Source: a virus
DNA length: 24,985 nucleotides
Virus record (IMG/VR): IMGVR_UViG_3300030099_000439
Coordinates: 1-24,985 of that record
Strand: one strand, 5' to 3'
Shown here: positions 23,668 to 24,985 of the stretch, piece by piece
Layout of the letters: every line of letters starts with the position of its first letter
Numbering within the stretch: the first letter of the stretch is position 1
The notes under the pieces: generated by a model
What the model saw: only the letters and a program-made list of their open reading frames with translations
Databases searched by the model: none
What the model was told of the DNA's origin: nothing
Program-made: the position numbers and the translations under genes

Positions 23668-24100
23668 TGTCTTTCCATTCATCAGGTAAATTGCCTTCAT
23701 AAAACCAACGGAAGTCGTTAGCTTCTGCCCATTCAGCATGAGTTCTTTTACTACCATCTCTTCTTTTCTTAGCTTGAGGCATAGGGGCATAAGGTTTTTG
23801 AAAAAAGAAAACTAACTCAACATTATCAGGTAAAGCATCACGAATGTGAATGTATTTACTATACTCTGCATAATCCCAAAACCTGCCTTTAGCTTCAATT
23901 AAGATAACCTTTTCATCATCAAACACTCTGACAAAATCAGGTTCGTATTTTTTAGGAATATTATAACTAACCGTATCGTAATGATGCAGCCACTTATTAA
24001 ATAATCTTTGATGTATTTCGTATTCCCAATGACTGTCATAGCCTCTAGGAACACCTGCTTCTTTTTTAGGTCTTGGTTTTCTTGGTTTTCTTCTTGCCAT
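23657..24100 (-). CDS. T7 endonuclease I-like Holliday junction resolvase
   Basis: A 147-residue protein, close to T7 gp3 (149 aa). It has the endonuclease I metal site: an N-terminal acidic residue (Glu26 or Glu28 in DSHWEYEIHQ), Asp55 (YEPDFVRVF), and Glu69 with Lys71 (VILIEAKGRF), followed by YIHIRDALPDNVELVFFF, the conserved core strand. The enzyme cuts four-way junctions and branched DNA. In T7 it resolves phage DNA before packaging and helps degrade host DNA. The first 13 residues (MARRKPRKPRPKK) are very basic and overlap the end of the upstream nuclease gene in another frame. No later Met is available before the core, so the start is secure. Confidence 0.85.
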   Translation of the reverse strand: MARRKPRKPRPKKEAGVPRGYDSHWEYEIHQRLFNKWLHHYDTVSYNIPKKYEPDFVRVFDDEKVILIEAKGRFWDYAEYSKYIHIRDALPDNVELVFFFQKPYAPMPQAKKRRDGSKRTHAEWAEANDFRWFYEGNLPDEWKDNEL

Positions 24101-24920
24101 TTTTCTTTACAGTAGAGTCATAGTTCTTAGCAAGTTTCCAATACTCTAAAATATTATTAAACATTCCTAAGTGTTTAGTGTGTGATTCTTTATCCCAAAC
24201 ATGGTACAAAATAATGTCAGTATCTTTTCGGTCTACAAAAATAGATACTCGTTCTGCTTTTTTAAAACCACAACCTTGAGCATAGGCTGAAAGTTGCATA
24301 CCATGTTCATCATAAACTAATTTAGCAGGGTCTTTACCTTCTAAGTTATCTTTAGTTTTAAAGTCAATAAATATTCCTGATTTAGAATATAAATCGACCT
24401 TACCACCATAACCTTGTTTAGCACAAAAAGAATCTTCTGCTATCCAATCTTCATTAGGAAAAGTTTCATCTAACCAATCTTTAATAATTTTATAAGGTTT
24501 AGTTTTCTCTTTACCTAAAAAACCTCTTTCAATCATGCCATGTATTTTAGTACCTTGTTCTGCAGCTTCAATACTAATCTTTTTAGAATCATATTTACAT
24601 CTAGCAGAAAACTCGTCCAACGATTCATCTTCATGTTTTTCTAAAGATAGTGCTGAGTTTAAAGCCTGATTTATTTTCCAGTTTTCTAAAGATGGTTTAG
24701 CTATCATACCAATAATCGTTGTGACAGAGGGTACTAAACCTAGTGTTTTAGCATCTCTTAACGTGGTATTTCTTTCCCTACCATTAGCACCAATGATAGT
24801 GTACATCGGTTCTCCTTCTTGAGTGTACCAATGCCCTGATTCGGATGTGAACTTATTATAGTTGTCCGGTTTGATTAAGTCAAACTCTTCTTCGTTTTTA
24901 TTACTTTTTGGTATCATCAT
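24066..24920 (-). CDS. RecB-like PD-(D/E)XK exonuclease
   Basis: A 284-residue nuclease of the RecB/Cas4-like PD-(D/E)XK superfamily. The motifs are in order: VPSVTTIIGMI (63-73), a typical N-terminal stretch; GTKIHGMIE (123-131) with His127; GGKVDLY (172-178) with Asp176; IDFKTK (185-190) with Asp186 and Lys188; and QLSAYAQG (209-216), the helical Q-x-x-x-Y motif with Gln209 and Tyr213. Such enzymes in phages act as exonucleases in recombination or host DNA breakdown. The C-terminus is Lys-rich (KKNGKKKTKKTKT) and is encoded in the same DNA as the start of the endonuclease I gene. AAGGAG precedes the ATG. Substrate polarity cannot be read from the sequence. Confidence 0.8.
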   Translation of the reverse strand: MMIPKSNKNEEEFDLIKPDNYNKFTSESGHWYTQEGEPMYTIIGANGRERNTTLRDAKTLGLVPSVTTIIGMIAKPSLENWKINQALNSALSLEKHEDESLDEFSARCKYDSKKISIEAAEQGTKIHGMIERGFLGKEKTKPYKIIKDWLDETFPNEDWIAEDSFCAKQGYGGKVDLYSKSGIFIDFKTKDNLEGKDPAKLVYDEHGMQLSAYAQGCGFKKAERVSIFVDRKDTDIILYHVWDKESHTKHLGMFNNILEYWKLAKNYDSTVKKNGKKKTKKTKT

Positions 24921-24985
24921 CTAACTCCTTAAATGCTTTTATTACATCTGTTGAAAATAATTTAGGTAAATTAACTAAAAACATT
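24901..24985 (-). CDS. C-terminal end of an unidentified gene (partial)
   Basis: An open frame enters from the right edge and ends at 24901 after about 27 residues (FLVNLPKLFSTDVIKAFKEL, then DDDTKK). It overlaps the start of the PD-(D/E)XK nuclease by 20 bases, like other gene pairs in this operon, which supports it being a real gene end. An ATG lies at 24984, at the very edge, but the gene probably continues beyond the window. Too little is visible to identify the family. Confidence 0.45.
   Translation of the reverse strand, partial: MFLVNLPKLFSTDVIKAFKELDDDTKK

Noticed and set aside
23668-23790. Longer N-terminus for the DUF3310-like protein
   Set aside because: The extension lies in another frame of the conserved endonuclease I gene and is not part of the domain pattern.
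1-24985. Integrated prophage, transposon or defence island
   Set aside because: No integrase, attachment repeat, transposase, repressor or host gene was seen; the whole window reads as continuous phage sequence.

Overview
The window is a gene-dense, AT-rich stretch (roughly one third G+C by eye) of a tailed double-stranded DNA phage. Genes abut or overlap by a few bases, most have AGGAGG-type ribosome sites, and there is no integrase, repressor, tRNA, CRISPR array or transposon. The gene families and AT-rich codon use suggest a lytic marine phage with a short tail and internal ejection proteins. The host is probably a marine alphaproteobacterium such as SAR11 or SAR116, or another low-GC host. 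A relationship to HMO-2011-type marine podoviruses is an inference from layout and gene content, not from alignment.

The plus strand (1-20099) is the late region. It opens with the end of an unidentified gene. Next come fibre-like proteins (146-871, 1172-2374, 3991-8031), a likely beta-propeller tail or neck protein (2378-3988) and two small companion genes (883-1167, 8033-8356). The largest fibre has twelve tandem 13-residue repeats and a C-terminal Peptidase S74 intramolecular chaperone. A one-TM coiled-coil protein follows. A block of likely internal or ejection proteins comes next (677, 125, 253, 846 and 1395 aa). The last part looks like a lysis cassette: an M15-type peptidoglycan peptidase, an 81-aa protein, a GTA-type 3TM holin-like protein, a second one-TM coiled-coil protein and a 44-aa membrane peptide.

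The minus strand (20096-24985) is a nucleotide and DNA metabolism operon transcribed toward the late region. In transcription order it holds the end of an unknown gene, a RecB-like PD-(D/E)XK nuclease, a T7 endonuclease I-like resolvase, a DUF3310-like protein, class I ribonucleotide reductase NrdA, a 69-aa protein, NrdB and a 77-aa protein. Together these fit salvage of host DNA, processing of branched phage DNA and dNTP supply. The two transcription units converge so tightly that their last stop codons share one TTAA.

The points most worth a second look are a virion gene whose N-terminal coding sequence lacks a usable start codon (10643-10754), two nuclease genes whose overlap encodes a basic tail in each of two frames (24066-24100), a tiny lysis-region peptide with two possible starts (19965-20099), and the modular fibre cluster.
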